A stretch of 41,692 nucleotides of DNA from the NCBI GenBank assembly GCA_012964665.1, contig DTTO01000018.1, forward strand, positions 1 through 41,692, given 5' to 3'. The notes under the pieces are model-generated. The model saw only the letters and a program-made list of their open reading frames with translations, was not told the origin of the DNA and made no database searches. The translations under genes and the position numbers were made by a program. Position 1 is the first letter of the stretch; each line of letters begins with the position of its first letter. The DNA is from Fidelibacterota bacterium. GTDB lineage: Bacteria > Fidelibacterota > Marinisomatia > Marinisomatales > TCS55. Shown piece by piece: positions 29,908-39,981 of this stretch.

Positions 29908-31047
29908 ATGCCTAAGGCTGGCATCTATATCCATATTCCATTTTGTACGGTAAAGTGCATGTATTGCGACTTCTATACAGTGGCAGATAAAGAAGATGCT
30001 ATACCGACCTTTTTCAAAGCACTAATTAAGGAAATTGAATTATGCAAATTGGATACCAGCGATTGGATTATCGATACCATATTTATTGGTGGCGGAACAC
30101 CTAGTCTTACTCAGCCAGATCAACTAGAAAAGGTTATACAAGCACTAAAAAACAAATTTAATTTATCCAATGTAACAGAATTTACATTAGAGGCTAATCC
30201 AGGTGAAGCGCCTGCAGCAAGATTAAAAGCATTTCATGATCTGGGCATAAATCGTTTATCAATTGGTGTCCAATCGCTTGAACCAGATTTGCTTCAATTC
30301 CTCACCCGAAACCACGGCCCCGATGAAGTAATCCAAACAATTGAAATAGCACGAATGACCGGATTCGAGAACATAAATTGTGACCTTATTTTTAATATTC
30401 CTGGTCAGTCATTGGAAATCTGGCAGCGTGATCTGATGCGTGTATTGGATATGGGACCGGAACATATATCCTGCTACTCCCTTACCGTTGAAGAGGGAAC
30501 GAAATTATACCAATATGTAAATCGAAAAGAAGTTACTATGCCTAATGAGGATCAAAGCGCCGAATTTTATCAATGCGCCCAAACAACGATGCAAGAAAGT
30601 GGATTTGAGCAATATGAAATATCCAATTGGGGAAAACCAGAAAAATACTGCCAACATAATATCCATTATTGGGAAATTGATCCATATTTGGCGTTTGGAC
30701 CTTCGGCTCACGGATATGATGGTGTTCACCGTTTTGCTAATGTCCGCAATTTAGATAGTTATATTAAAATGCTGGGAGAGGGTGAACTCCCTCGGCAAGA
30801 TATTTACGAATTATCGGATATAGATCGTACAAATGAAATGATTGGATTTGGGCTGCGAATCAAAAATGGCATCAATCTCAATCAAATTCCAAAATCTTAT
30901 TTAAATATGGTAAACGAGAGTATTGAGCGTAACCAATCAAAATGGGGAGATTATTATATACTGGGCGGAAACCGTTTGAAATTAACGCCTCAAGGTTTTG
31001 TCTTCGCAGATACCATTGCTGTGGATTTAATGATTCCAGTACCCTAA
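29908..31047 (+). CDS. hemW: HemW-like radical SAM protein (oxygen-independent coproporphyrinogen oxidase-like)
   Basis: YIHIPFCTVKCMYCDFYT, FIGGGTPSLT, NIHYWEIDPYLAFGPSAHGY. Confidence 0.92.
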   Translation: MPKAGIYIHIPFCTVKCMYCDFYTVADKEDAIPTFFKALIKEIELCKLDTSDWIIDTIFIGGGTPSLTQPDQLEKVIQALKNKFNLSNVTEFTLEANPGEAPAARLKAFHDLGINRLSIGVQSLEPDLLQFLTRNHGPDEVIQTIEIARMTGFENINCDLIFNIPGQSLEIWQRDLMRVLDMGPEHISCYSLTVEEGTKLYQYVNRKEVTMPNEDQSAEFYQCAQTTMQESGFEQYEISNWGKPEKYCQHNIHYWEIDPYLAFGPSAHGYDGVHRFANVRNLDSYIKMLGEGELPRQDIYELSDIDRTNEMIGFGLRIKNGINLNQIPKSYLNMVNESIERNQSKWGDYYILGGNRLKLTPQGFVFADTIAVDLMIPVP

Positions 31048-31063
31048 TGACCGGATACTAAAT

Positions 31064-32407
31064 ATGAACCATTCCTTAAAAAGGCAGCTTGGACTGGTAG
31101 CTGTTTTATCCATTGTTATGGGTGATATGATGGGATCCGGTATTTTTTATACCCCTCAGGAGTTGGCCCTTGTTGCAACCCAATCCTGGCAGATATATTT
31201 TTTATGGGGTCTATGTGGATTCATTATACTATGTGGTGCCTTATCTGTTGCTGAAACTTGTACTTATTTCCCCGAATCCGGATCAGATTATTTTATTATC
31301 AAAGAAGGATGGGGGGATGGTCTGGGATTTTTACGTGTATGGACCAATATGTGGGTTTCCGGTCCGGGCTCTATTGCCGCAGTTGCTATTTTATTTGGAG
31401 AATTTTTTACCAAATTTTCAGGTTCGGGCATTGAACCGGTAATCATTGGTATTGCCGTTATTGTTTTTTTCGTTGGCATTAACCTTGTTGGTGTATCTTG
31501 GAGCAGTTGGACCCAAATTTTATTAACAACCATAAAAGTGTCCGCATTGCTGTTTATTGTAGTAATGAGCATTTTTCTTGTGGACACCACACTCCTTCTG
31601 GAGCCCACATTAAATGAGTCACAGCATAGTGGAGGCGGTATCCTTCAATTATTTCGTTTAACTGGTTTGGGTATTGGAGTGGTATTGTTTACCTACGACG
31701 GATGGATTGATATTATTCATGCCGCTGGAGAAGTTAAAAATCCCAAAAAAAACATACCCGCTGGTCTTATCATTGGTATCATTGGTATAACCGTGCTTTA
31801 CCTTTTTACCAATTATGCCTACTTGAGAGTTGTCCCGCTCAGTGAAATGGGTAGAGGTAATCAACTGGCTATCTTCAAAGTTGCAGAGGCGACCTTTGGT
31901 ATGATTGGTGGAAAATTTATTTCTATACTCTTGATGGTATCGATTTTGGGTGCCCTTGGCGGTTTAATTATGACCAACCCCCGACTAATTTATGGTATGA
32001 GTGCACAATTACAATCATCCGGAAAATTTTCCCTTTTCAAATTTCTATCGAATGTAAACAGCAAAACAGGTGTGCCAAGCGGGTCATTGTTATTTATGGG
32101 CGCTATTTCAATCGTGGCATTGATTTATTTACAATCATTTAGCAGGATTGTAAATTTTTTCGTTGTACCAAACCATTTTTTTAATATTTTGCTTGTTGCA
32201 GCAATTTTCAAATTTCGAAAAAAAATTGATAGAAAACCCCAAGATTATCACACGCCTTTTTATCCGGTCACACCCATATTATTTATTATCACAATATCGG
32301 GATTTTTGTTCGCTGCCATTATTTACCGTCCTCAGGATACGATCATTGGTATCTTATTAACTGCCATTGGTATTCCTTTTTACCTATGGTTTAAAGAAAG
32401 GAAATAG
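31064..32407 (+). CDS. APC-family amino acid permease
   Basis: 447 aa, 12-TM pattern, MGDMMGSGIFYTP and FTYDGWIDIIHAAGEVKNPKKNIP. Confidence 0.88.
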   Translation: MNHSLKRQLGLVAVLSIVMGDMMGSGIFYTPQELALVATQSWQIYFLWGLCGFIILCGALSVAETCTYFPESGSDYFIIKEGWGDGLGFLRVWTNMWVSGPGSIAAVAILFGEFFTKFSGSGIEPVIIGIAVIVFFVGINLVGVSWSSWTQILLTTIKVSALLFIVVMSIFLVDTTLLLEPTLNESQHSGGGILQLFRLTGLGIGVVLFTYDGWIDIIHAAGEVKNPKKNIPAGLIIGIIGITVLYLFTNYAYLRVVPLSEMGRGNQLAIFKVAEATFGMIGGKFISILLMVSILGALGGLIMTNPRLIYGMSAQLQSSGKFSLFKFLSNVNSKTGVPSGSLLFMGAISIVALIYLQSFSRIVNFFVVPNHFFNILLVAAIFKFRKKIDRKPQDYHTPFYPVTPILFIITISGFLFAAIIYRPQDTIIGILLTAIGIPFYLWFKERK

Positions 32408-32408
32408 C

Positions 32409-33347
32409 ATGGGTTTATTTGGTGTCTCTAACGGTTACGGTTCCTTAAAACGTGTGTTAATGCATCGACCAGATATCGAATTGGATAAAGTGACAGAAGA
32501 GAATAAAACTGAATTCAATTTTAAAAGAGCTGTTAATAAAGCAACATTTGTAAATGAGTATGATATCATGCTGTCCAAATTTCAAAATCATGGTACCGAA
32601 ACCATTCTACTTACAGATATATTAAAGGATGATTTGGATGCAATTGAATATATAAACCATCGACCCAATATGACCTATACCCGAGATCTGGCTGTAGTTT
32701 TTAATCATGGCGCCTATTTAATGAGTCCCAGGATTAAAAGCCGTTGGGGAGATCAATTTATTGTTGGACGCGCTTTTGAAAAACTGGGGGTACCGGTTAA
32801 GGGGATTGTTGAACCCCCAGGATATATAGAAGGTGGTGGTGTACAGCCTATCGATGAAGATACTTGCGCAGTATCAGTATGTGATCGCGCTAATGAAACG
32901 GGCACCCGCATGTTGAAAGAAATGATACTAGGAAAAGAAGTAAAATACTATCTGGAAGTACCTGTCCCCAAAGGGTCCATTCATATTGATGGCAGTTTTA
33001 TGGTTATTGATAAAAAACTATGCCTGGTTTGGCCCGAAAATTTTGAAACATTTCCCTGCCGACTCTATGAAGATGGGAAAATTGGATTTAAAAATATTAT
33101 GTTTATGGACTTTTTGAAAGAGCGTGGTTTCGATTGCATTATTGCTTCTAGTGATGACCGATATGCAGGTTATCTAAATGTTGTTGTAACAGTCCAATCG
33201 GAAAAAGCTATTGGATTCGAACAAGATAGTGATATTCTAAAGGGAATGACTTCTCGCGGATGGGTACTGGACAGTTTTCCCGCAAGCGAACTATGGCAAG
33301 GAAATGGCGGTGCCCATTGTATGACTTGCCCAATTTTGGTTAACTGA
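32409..33347 (+). CDS. Amidinotransferase-fold hydrolase (arginine deiminase / dimethylargininase-like)
   Basis: RPNMTYTRDLAVV, GGVQPIDEDTCAVSV, catalytic Cys region GNGGAHCMTCPI. ATG at 32409 is more plausible than the in-permease start at 32367. Confidence 0.85.
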   Translation: MGLFGVSNGYGSLKRVLMHRPDIELDKVTEENKTEFNFKRAVNKATFVNEYDIMLSKFQNHGTETILLTDILKDDLDAIEYINHRPNMTYTRDLAVVFNHGAYLMSPRIKSRWGDQFIVGRAFEKLGVPVKGIVEPPGYIEGGGVQPIDEDTCAVSVCDRANETGTRMLKEMILGKEVKYYLEVPVPKGSIHIDGSFMVIDKKLCLVWPENFETFPCRLYEDGKIGFKNIMFMDFLKERGFDCIIASSDDRYAGYLNVVVTVQSEKAIGFEQDSDILKGMTSRGWVLDSFPASELWQGNGGAHCMTCPILVN

Positions 33348-33370
33348 TTTCCGATAATTTTGAAATTATC

Positions 33371-34144
33371 TTAAATACCTTCGCTCTTTAAGGTCAGTGA
33401 TATGGGACAGTGATCCGAGCCCATAATGTCATCATGAATATCCGCATCTTGTAGTTGATCAATAAACTCCTCATTCACGAAAAAATAATCAATGCGCCAA
33501 CCTATATTGCGGTCTCTCGCCCCAAACCGATAAGTCCACCAGGTATATCGGTCTGGTTCTGTATGAAAATGGCGAAAAGAATCAACCCATCCTTTATTAA
33601 CATAGGTGTCTAGCCGCTCTCGTTCAATGGGCATAAAACCAGATGTTTTCACATTTTCCTTTGGACGGGCCAAGTCAATTTCATGATGGGCTGTATTCCA
33701 GTCACCAGTTACAACAACATTGGTTCCATTATCAACATGTTCATTAATAATAGGTAAAAGTTCATCATAAAAATCAAGTTTATATTGAAGACGGGTATCA
33801 TCTTTTTGCCCATTGGGAAAATAAATATTATATAGTAAAAAGTTATCGTGCTCTGTTATGAGAACTCTGCCTTCTGCATCAAAACGATCGATTCCCAGTC
33901 CTTCTTGGACATAGTAAGGTTCTTCCTTGCAGAAAGTAGCTACACTGCTGTAACCAGCCTTTTCGGCCGAATGCCAATAAGTATGATAGCCGTGGTCCTC
34001 TATAAGCGATGAACCCAGTTGATCCATCCGGGCCTTAGTCTCTTGGAGGCAAAGTACATCAGGCTGCGCCTCATCTAGCCAATCCAAAAATCCTTTTTTC
34101 TCAATAGCACGAATGCCGTTCACGTTCCATGAATACAGTATCAT
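33371..34144 (-). CDS. xth: Exodeoxyribonuclease III
   Basis: SWNVNGIRA, CLQETKA, GDWNTAHHEIDLARP, GSDHCPISL. Confidence 0.95.
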   Translation of the reverse strand: MILYSWNVNGIRAIEKKGFLDWLDEAQPDVLCLQETKARMDQLGSSLIEDHGYHTYWHSAEKAGYSSVATFCKEEPYYVQEGLGIDRFDAEGRVLITEHDNFLLYNIYFPNGQKDDTRLQYKLDFYDELLPIINEHVDNGTNVVVTGDWNTAHHEIDLARPKENVKTSGFMPIERERLDTYVNKGWVDSFRHFHTEPDRYTWWTYRFGARDRNIGWRIDYFFVNEEFIDQLQDADIHDDIMGSDHCPISLTLKSEGI

Positions 34145-34269
34145 TTTTGCCTAAATTTTTAGCATTGAAGTTGAAAATATCTGCAGAATTTACAGCCCTC
34201 TTTATGGCCATAATTATAGAATATTATAAAAATAATTGGCGATGATCATTGTAATTTCCGCTTCTAAAA

Positions 34270-34530
34270 TTGGACTTATTCATGGATCCTGAAGCCGTAA
34301 AAGAATTAATACAGGAAGGTATACCTGGTGCAAATATTGAAGTGGTGGATACAACCGGAACGAAGGATCATTTCAGTGCAATTGTGATTAGCGACAGCTT
34401 TGAAGGATTATCTTTAGTCGAACAGCATCAGGCTGTTTACCAAGCTGTTGGGGATCATATGACAAAGGAGATTCACGCACTGCAGCTAAAAACTTATTCG
34501 CCCGCTCAATGGGCCCAACACAATACATAG
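34270..34530 (+). CDS. BolA-family protein
   Basis: DHFSAIVISDSFEGLSLVEQHQAVYQAVGDHM...HALQLKTYSP. Confidence 0.92.
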   Translation: MDLFMDPEAVKELIQEGIPGANIEVVDTTGTKDHFSAIVISDSFEGLSLVEQHQAVYQAVGDHMTKEIHALQLKTYSPAQWAQHNT

Positions 34531-34539
34531 GAATCAAAT

Positions 34540-34857
34540 ATGGAATTATCCGAACAAATCAAAAATGATATTGCTGAAAATCCAATTATCCTGTACATGA
34601 AAGGTACCAAAGAAACGCCCATGTGCGGATTTTCCAACCAGGTGGTGCAAATCCTCAATCATTATGGAGTAGAATACAAAGATGTAAATGTTCTGGAAGA
34701 TCCTCAGATACGCGTCGAACTTTCAGAACAATCGGGATGGCCGACCATTCCCCAACTATTTGTAAAAGGTAAACTGATTGGCGGTGCGGATATCACCATG
34801 GAAATGCATCAGTCTGGCGAACTACTGGATACTTTAGACGTATCAGCCGATTCATAG
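34540..34857 (+). CDS. grxD: Monothiol glutaredoxin, Grx4 family
   Basis: ILYMKGTKETPMCGFSNQVVQIL (single-Cys CGFS); QLFVKGKLIGGADI. Confidence 0.95.
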   Translation: MELSEQIKNDIAENPIILYMKGTKETPMCGFSNQVVQILNHYGVEYKDVNVLEDPQIRVELSEQSGWPTIPQLFVKGKLIGGADITMEMHQSGELLDTLDVSADS

Positions 34858-34927
34858 AATTGGCTTGGGGCTTCAATATACCACTCTATAATTTCGCCAC
34901 CGCTAATTCACAACAATTAGATTATTT

Positions 34928-34999
34928 GGCCCGTTCGTCTAGTGGTTAGGACTCAGGATTTTCATTCCTGCAACAGGGGTTCGATTCCCCTACGGGCTA
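34928..34999 (+). tRNA. tRNA-Glu (anticodon TTC)
   Basis: GGCCCGT/ACGGGCT acceptor, TCGTCTAGTGGTTAGGAC D arm, CAGGA-TTTTCAT-TCCTG anticodon arm, AGGGGTTCGATTCCCCT T arm. Confidence 0.93.
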
Positions 35000-35004
35000 C
35001 AAAA

Positions 35005-35036
35005 AATCCCCGCTGAAAAACAGGGGTTTTTATTTT
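35005..35036 (+). terminator. Rho-independent terminator after tRNA-Glu
   Basis: AATCCCCGCTGAAAAACAGGGGTTTTTATTTT: hairpin followed by a T-rich tract. Confidence 0.75.
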
Positions 35037-35047
35037 AATTTCGACAG

Positions 35048-35485
35048 ATGAATTTCCCGCTTCATCCTGCTTTAGTTCACTTCCCCATTGCCTTTTTATA
35101 TGGAGCTCTCATTCTTCATGCAATACAAATTTGGCGACCAAACTGGATGTGCCGAGTCATCGGCATGTGGCTTTTGGGATTATCTGCTGCCCTTTCCATT
35201 TTTTCAGCCCTTACGGGTGAAAAGGAAGCCGCCCGTGCTGGTCAGGTAGGGTATTCTACTGAAATCCTGGAAATAATGAATCGTCATGAACTGATGGGGA
35301 ATATAGTTACATGGGGCTCAATCACCATTTTTCTGGTCTGGATATATTTATTTTTTAAAAATATGGAAGACCGTAGGATAGATATTTTGGCGCTGGCCTT
35401 CCTTACTCTTTTGGTTGGTATGGTATCTTTTACTGCTTACCTAGGAGGACAATTGGTATGGGTTCACGGGGTAGGTACCCCATAA
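35048..35485 (+). CDS. DUF2231-like membrane protein
   Basis: HPALVHFPIAFLYGALILHAIQ...GEKEAARAG...RHELMGN pattern with multiple TM segments. Confidence 0.8.
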   Translation: MNFPLHPALVHFPIAFLYGALILHAIQIWRPNWMCRVIGMWLLGLSAALSIFSALTGEKEAARAGQVGYSTEILEIMNRHELMGNIVTWGSITIFLVWIYLFFKNMEDRRIDILALAFLTLLVGMVSFTAYLGGQLVWVHGVGTP

Positions 35486-35491
35486 AATAGT

Positions 35492-36605
35492 CTATTTTAT
35501 CAAACCAACCATTGGATCAACTACATGACCAACGGGCTGGTTACTGATAAAATCATAGCCGAGTAGATAGCCTAATGTTGTGGCCAATTGACTGGTAGCG
35601 ATCGTATCAGTATTGGTCATTTCACCAATTGCAGGCGTATCCGGACCAATAATGGCTGTCCATAGAAATTCAGCCCCCGGCACACCATCGCCATGTGAAC
35701 CCCAGGCACCATTTTCATAACTTCCACGACCATGGTCAGTTGTTATCATCATGGTTGTTTTACCCCGATACATTTCATTGGATTGTGTCCAATCCCAAAT
35801 CGCTTTTATATAACCATCGGACCGGTTGGCTGTATTTAAATATTTGTCATATTCTCTTTGATGTGCAAACTCATCCGTTTCATCAAAAGAAATATATAAG
35901 AATCGAGGTTTATTCAGTTTTAAATATTCAAAAGCATATTCAAACGTAAACGCGTCCCAACGTACAGCACTGCCATACCATGGAGAGGGAACATCCTCAA
36001 TAAATGTGTTGAGCCACTGCTGTTTTGGGGTAAGCTTTTCATCATAAAATGGGTACCCGCCAGAATTAATAGTAAAATCATTTCTTTCCGTATTGATAAT
36101 CCAGTCAAACACATCCCAAGAAGCAAATGCGGCCACACGATCCTCAAAGCCTTCCTGCTGATCCAAAAATTCAAGCAAATTGATATTTGGATTCCATTCT
36201 TTTTCATTACTATTCACACTATCGTCATTAAAGCCAACTAACAATTCATTATATCCTGGGTAGGAAAACCAATAGGGGTTGGTCAATCGCATGACGCTCC
36301 CCTGTTCTTTATTCCCATAGATTTGACCCTGTTCTCCAATCGTGTTCCAAAAAAAAGGGGAAAACTAATTTTCGTCTTTCACGATAGTCCTCAGACCAAT
36401 ATTTAGCAGAAGTTGCTTCAACATCTTTTACGAACAAGGTATCAAGAACAATTTTTTCATCGGCGCCATAAAACAAATCTTCCCAACGTACACCATCTAA
36501 GGTAATCAGGATTATATTTTCCGTTTTTAATCCTTTGGGGTTTTTAGATAATTCATGGCCACATCCGGAAAAAATCAGTAGACAAAAGAGGATAGGTTTT
36601 TTCAC
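35492..36605 (-). pseudogene. Type I phosphodiesterase/alkaline phosphatase-superfamily lipoprotein interrupted by a one-base frameshift
   Basis: 5' ORF 36309..36605 (lipobox FSGCG, LITLDGVRWEDLF) and 3' ORF 35492..36292 (TTDHGRG, GSHGDG) join cleanly if one A is removed from the A8 run at 36349..36356. Confidence 0.85.
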
Positions 36606-36607
36606 TT

Positions 36608-37627
36608 TTATTCTGGCTTTAAATAGACGAAAAAGAAGTTTGCATAAGTCGAAGAGAATAGACCATAACCTCCATCAACATTTGACTTTGGCATTGTATA
36701 GATATTCTGCGCCAGTGGGTCCCCCTTAAGATATTCGAAGTAATTGTTATCTGTTGCTTGCACGGTAATTAACTGTAATCCATAATAATTAAAAAACAGC
36801 CAGCTCATGTTAACGGGCGCAGTTTCAACTGTCCACACAAACGGATTTTGGCGGTATGGATTATTATTTTCATCACGAAAATAAGCACCTTTCCACAACT
36901 GGTATACTCGGGTTGTATCATAGATTAAATTAATAAATGTACTATCTCTAAAACCATTACTGTTATAATCTTTACCTTCGGGCTCAAGACCTCTTTCAGC
37001 TGCTTCCAATGCGAGAGTTAAAATTCGTACAGTATTATAATCTTCAACATTAAAATCGATTTTAAAAAGCGGATATGAAGCAAAACTGGCAGTAAAACAC
37101 TCCCCCGACCGATAGGTAACCGTATCGATAGTGCCGGTTGCAATAAGTCCCACTGCCGTCATTTTTGCATTATTCGTATTAATATATGTTACCGGAATAC
37201 TTTCTTCCTTACATTGATAATTGGAATTTTTTATGGAGCCAATTTCCATTTTTTCTGGTGTCGTTGTTTTAGCAGTTAACGTTTTCCCATCAACCTCCAC
37301 AGTTAAATTGTATTTTGTTCCAGGTCGGTAAATATAATTTTTCCTCGTGAGATACCGTCCCGGTTTACCTGTAACTGGGTGAGCAATTTCATTTCCGTCT
37401 TTGCTTGAGATCTTCACATTTGCATTCGCAATCCATAATTCATCTGCATCGATTTCTTCATCCAGGGAAGCTGTTCGTGATACAAAAAGTGTATCTACCA
37501 TCGGTAGATTCGCCTGAATATTGCCAAAAACAACGAATTTTTTTTCATAAGGTTCGTCCACATCTTGAATATTGCATCCCAGGAAGATCAACATACTAAT
37601 AGCAGATAATTTTTTAAAAGTATTCAT
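36608..37627 (-). CDS. DUF4249-like lipoprotein
   Basis: Lipobox FLGCN; KFVVFGNIQ..., NANVKISSKDG; ATGA overlap with the TonB-dependent receptor upstream. Confidence 0.75.
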   Translation of the reverse strand: MNTFKKLSAISMLIFLGCNIQDVDEPYEKKFVVFGNIQANLPMVDTLFVSRTASLDEEIDADELWIANANVKISSKDGNEIAHPVTGKPGRYLTRKNYIYRPGTKYNLTVEVDGKTLTAKTTTPEKMEIGSIKNSNYQCKEESIPVTYINTNNAKMTAVGLIATGTIDTVTYRSGECFTASFASYPLFKIDFNVEDYNTVRILTLALEAAERGLEPEGKDYNSNGFRDSTFINLIYDTTRVYQLWKGAYFRDENNNPYRQNPFVWTVETAPVNMSWLFFNYYGLQLITVQATDNNYFEYLKGDPLAQNIYTMPKSNVDGGYGLFSSTYANFFFVYLKPE

Positions 37628-39981
37628 AATTCAAATGAAATACCTATTGAGGGAATAATTGGAAAAATGTTCAGCTGTGATCTTTGTATTCTACCTTCAT
37701 CAGACTCGTCAACATTGGGTTCCCCAAAATCAGGCCGCCCGTTTTTATTAATATCATGCTTTTTTATATCCCAGTCACCATCATCATCTATACCATTGTA
37801 CACATTTCCAAGCTGATAGATGTATCTGAAAACATTTTTTCGATTATATGTGTTGATGATTTGAACAAATAAATCAAATTTGGTATTTCGAATTTTAAAA
37901 TGGCGTACAGCTCCTAAATCTAATCGATGATAAACCGGATAACGTCCGCCATTTCTAGCGCCAGGTATTGTACGGTAACTTAGTTCTGGGTCACCCGGAA
38001 GGTTTTCCAAAAAATATCCATTAATAGGTGTAAAAGCCTGCCCGGATTGAAAGGTCCATTTCCAGTTTAATTCCCACTTTTTAGTAGTTTGGTAAGTTCC
38101 AACCACATTCAATACATGGCTTCGATCCCAATTGGTGAAGTATTCCATCTGATTCATTTGTTTACGACTCACAGACCACGTATAAGCGACCCATCCAGAT
38201 AACCTTCCTGCTGTTTTTTGCCAGAAAACTTCCAACCCATAAGCATATCCATTTGCTAGTGAAAGAATATCAGAAAGTTTTTCATCGGAGACTCTCCCAT
38301 CAGTGGATGCACGTGTTTCTTCAAAGGTTAACATATTACTGATATCTTTATAATAACCCTCAATTTGTAGCTTATAGTCGCGGCCAATAAACTGTTCATA
38401 GCCCAAAACAAACTGAGTGGATTTAGCCGGCTCAACGGAATCATCGATACCAATCCAATTATCCAAAATATTGGGGTTATAATCATCCTGAAAGGTTTCA
38501 ATAAACTGATGGTAATTCCCAATGGCCAGGTTAATAAATCTCGAATCATCAATAATATATTTCATCCCCAGCCGAAAGTCAGGATAGATACTCTGGCTAT
38601 GTCCGGTATATGTGTTTAACCTTAACCCGGGTTCCAAAATAAATTTTAAATTTGGTTTCCATTTAATTTTTGTATATATAGCTGCTTCGTTTGGATTGGT
38701 ACTTAAATCGAAGTCGGTGCTATCACCAAAAGTGTTGATATAACTAATATCTAATTTTTTTAATTGTCCGCCAAAAAAGAAATTGATATCCTGGTTTAAG
38801 AAAAAGGACAGGTTTGCAGAAAAACTGGCATCTTGTATTTTATTATGGCTATTTAATCCAGCATTCCCACCTAAACTAAAGTTGGTAAAAAATTGACTGT
38901 TTGCAAAAAGAAAATTGCCAATCAGTTTTTCATTAAATACTCTTCGGTAGGCCAAACTTCCCGTCCGGTTGCCCCATAAGGCACTAAGGTCAAAATCATT
39001 AAACAAAAAGTCATCGATACCATTATAAAAACTAAATGAAATGCGATCTTTCTCATTCAAATCCATAAATACATGACCTTGAATGTCGTAAAAATAATAG
39101 GGTGGTATTAATTCAGCTGTTTCTGCTGGCAACACCTTTGGTAGGAGTAAATCAAAATAAGTTCTTCTACCTGAGAACAGCCAGGCACCATTTAAGAATG
39201 GACCTTCAAGCGTTGTGTGCGCTGATAGTAAAGACACACTTGTTTTACCTTTAAATTCATTGCGATTTCCTTCCCGGCTCCGTATATCTAATACAGCAGA
39301 TAATCGCCCTCCATATTCAGCATTATAACCACCTTTAATTAATTCTGCCTCTTTTATAGCATCCACAATAAAATTGGAGAATACACCTCCTAAATGTGAA
39401 GGATTATATACTGTGATTCCATCCAGAAGGATCAGGTTCTGATCCGTGTTTCCTCCTCGGATAACTAATCCAGTACTGAATTCAGAAGTGGTAAGTACAC
39501 CTGGTAAGGACTGGATGGTGCGAAATAAATCTGGTTCCGCCAATGCAGGCTGCGCCTTAAGCATTCTTGGCGAAAGGCTAATCCGGCTGGGTTCGATTTT
39601 ATTCAGCCGTTCGATTTCTTCAGCAGTAACATCGACTTCAAAAAATTCAACCGCTTCAATCTCCAATGCTATATCAAGATTTATGGAAGTAATATCAAAA
39701 TCAATTACCTGTTCAAAGCGTTTATATCCCACATAGGATACCACCAGAGTCGCTTCATTCAATTCAATTTCTGAAAGGACATAATATCCATTAATATCTG
39801 TAGCCATACCCTGGCCAGTTTCTTTAATAAATACATTAGCCCCAATCAGCACTTCACCAGAATTGCTGTCAGTAATAAAACCATATATTTGATGAGAACT
39901 CTGGCCCCATAAAAGACCGGACCAAAGCATAAAAATAAGTTTATTTTTTTGCCAAAAGGTCATCCAGGATTTTTTCCGCAT
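37624..39981 (-). CDS. TonB-dependent receptor with N-terminal carboxypeptidase-like domain
   Basis: IYGFITDSNSGEVLIGANVFIKETGQGMATDINGYY; plug GVLTTSEFSTGLVIRGGNTDQNLILLDGITVYNPSH; long beta-rich C-terminus. Confidence 0.92.
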   Translation of the reverse strand: MRKKSWMTFWQKNKLIFMLWSGLLWGQSSHQIYGFITDSNSGEVLIGANVFIKETGQGMATDINGYYVLSEIELNEATLVVSYVGYKRFEQVIDFDITSINLDIALEIEAVEFFEVDVTAEEIERLNKIEPSRISLSPRMLKAQPALAEPDLFRTIQSLPGVLTTSEFSTGLVIRGGNTDQNLILLDGITVYNPSHLGGVFSNFIVDAIKEAELIKGGYNAEYGGRLSAVLDIRSREGNRNEFKGKTSVSLLSAHTTLEGPFLNGAWLFSGRRTYFDLLLPKVLPAETAELIPPYYFYDIQGHVFMDLNEKDRISFSFYNGIDDFLFNDFDLSALWGNRTGSLAYRRVFNEKLIGNFLFANSQFFTNFSLGGNAGLNSHNKIQDASFSANLSFFLNQDINFFFGGQLKKLDISYINTFGDSTDFDLSTNPNEAAIYTKIKWKPNLKFILEPGLRLNTYTGHSQSIYPDFRLGMKYIIDDSRFINLAIGNYHQFIETFQDDYNPNILDNWIGIDDSVEPAKSTQFVLGYEQFIGRDYKLQIEGYYKDISNMLTFEETRASTDGRVSDEKLSDILSLANGYAYGLEVFWQKTAGRLSGWVAYTWSVSRKQMNQMEYFTNWDRSHVLNVVGTYQTTKKWELNWKWTFQSGQAFTPINGYFLENLPGDPELSYRTIPGARNGGRYPVYHRLDLGAVRHFKIRNTKFDLFVQIINTYNRKNVFRYIYQLGNVYNGIDDDGDWDIKKHDINKNGRPDFGEPNVDESDEGRIQRSQLNIFPIIPSIGISFEL

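Noticed and set aside
32367-32408. Upstream start for the amidinotransferase-like gene
   Set aside because: It encodes a tail that is just the permease C-terminus in another frame; ATG at 32409 fits the family start.
33353-33370. GATAATTT-TG-AAATTATC hairpin between convergent genes as a terminator
   Set aside because: Perfect but short and entirely AT except the terminal pair, without a clear T tract; too weak to call.
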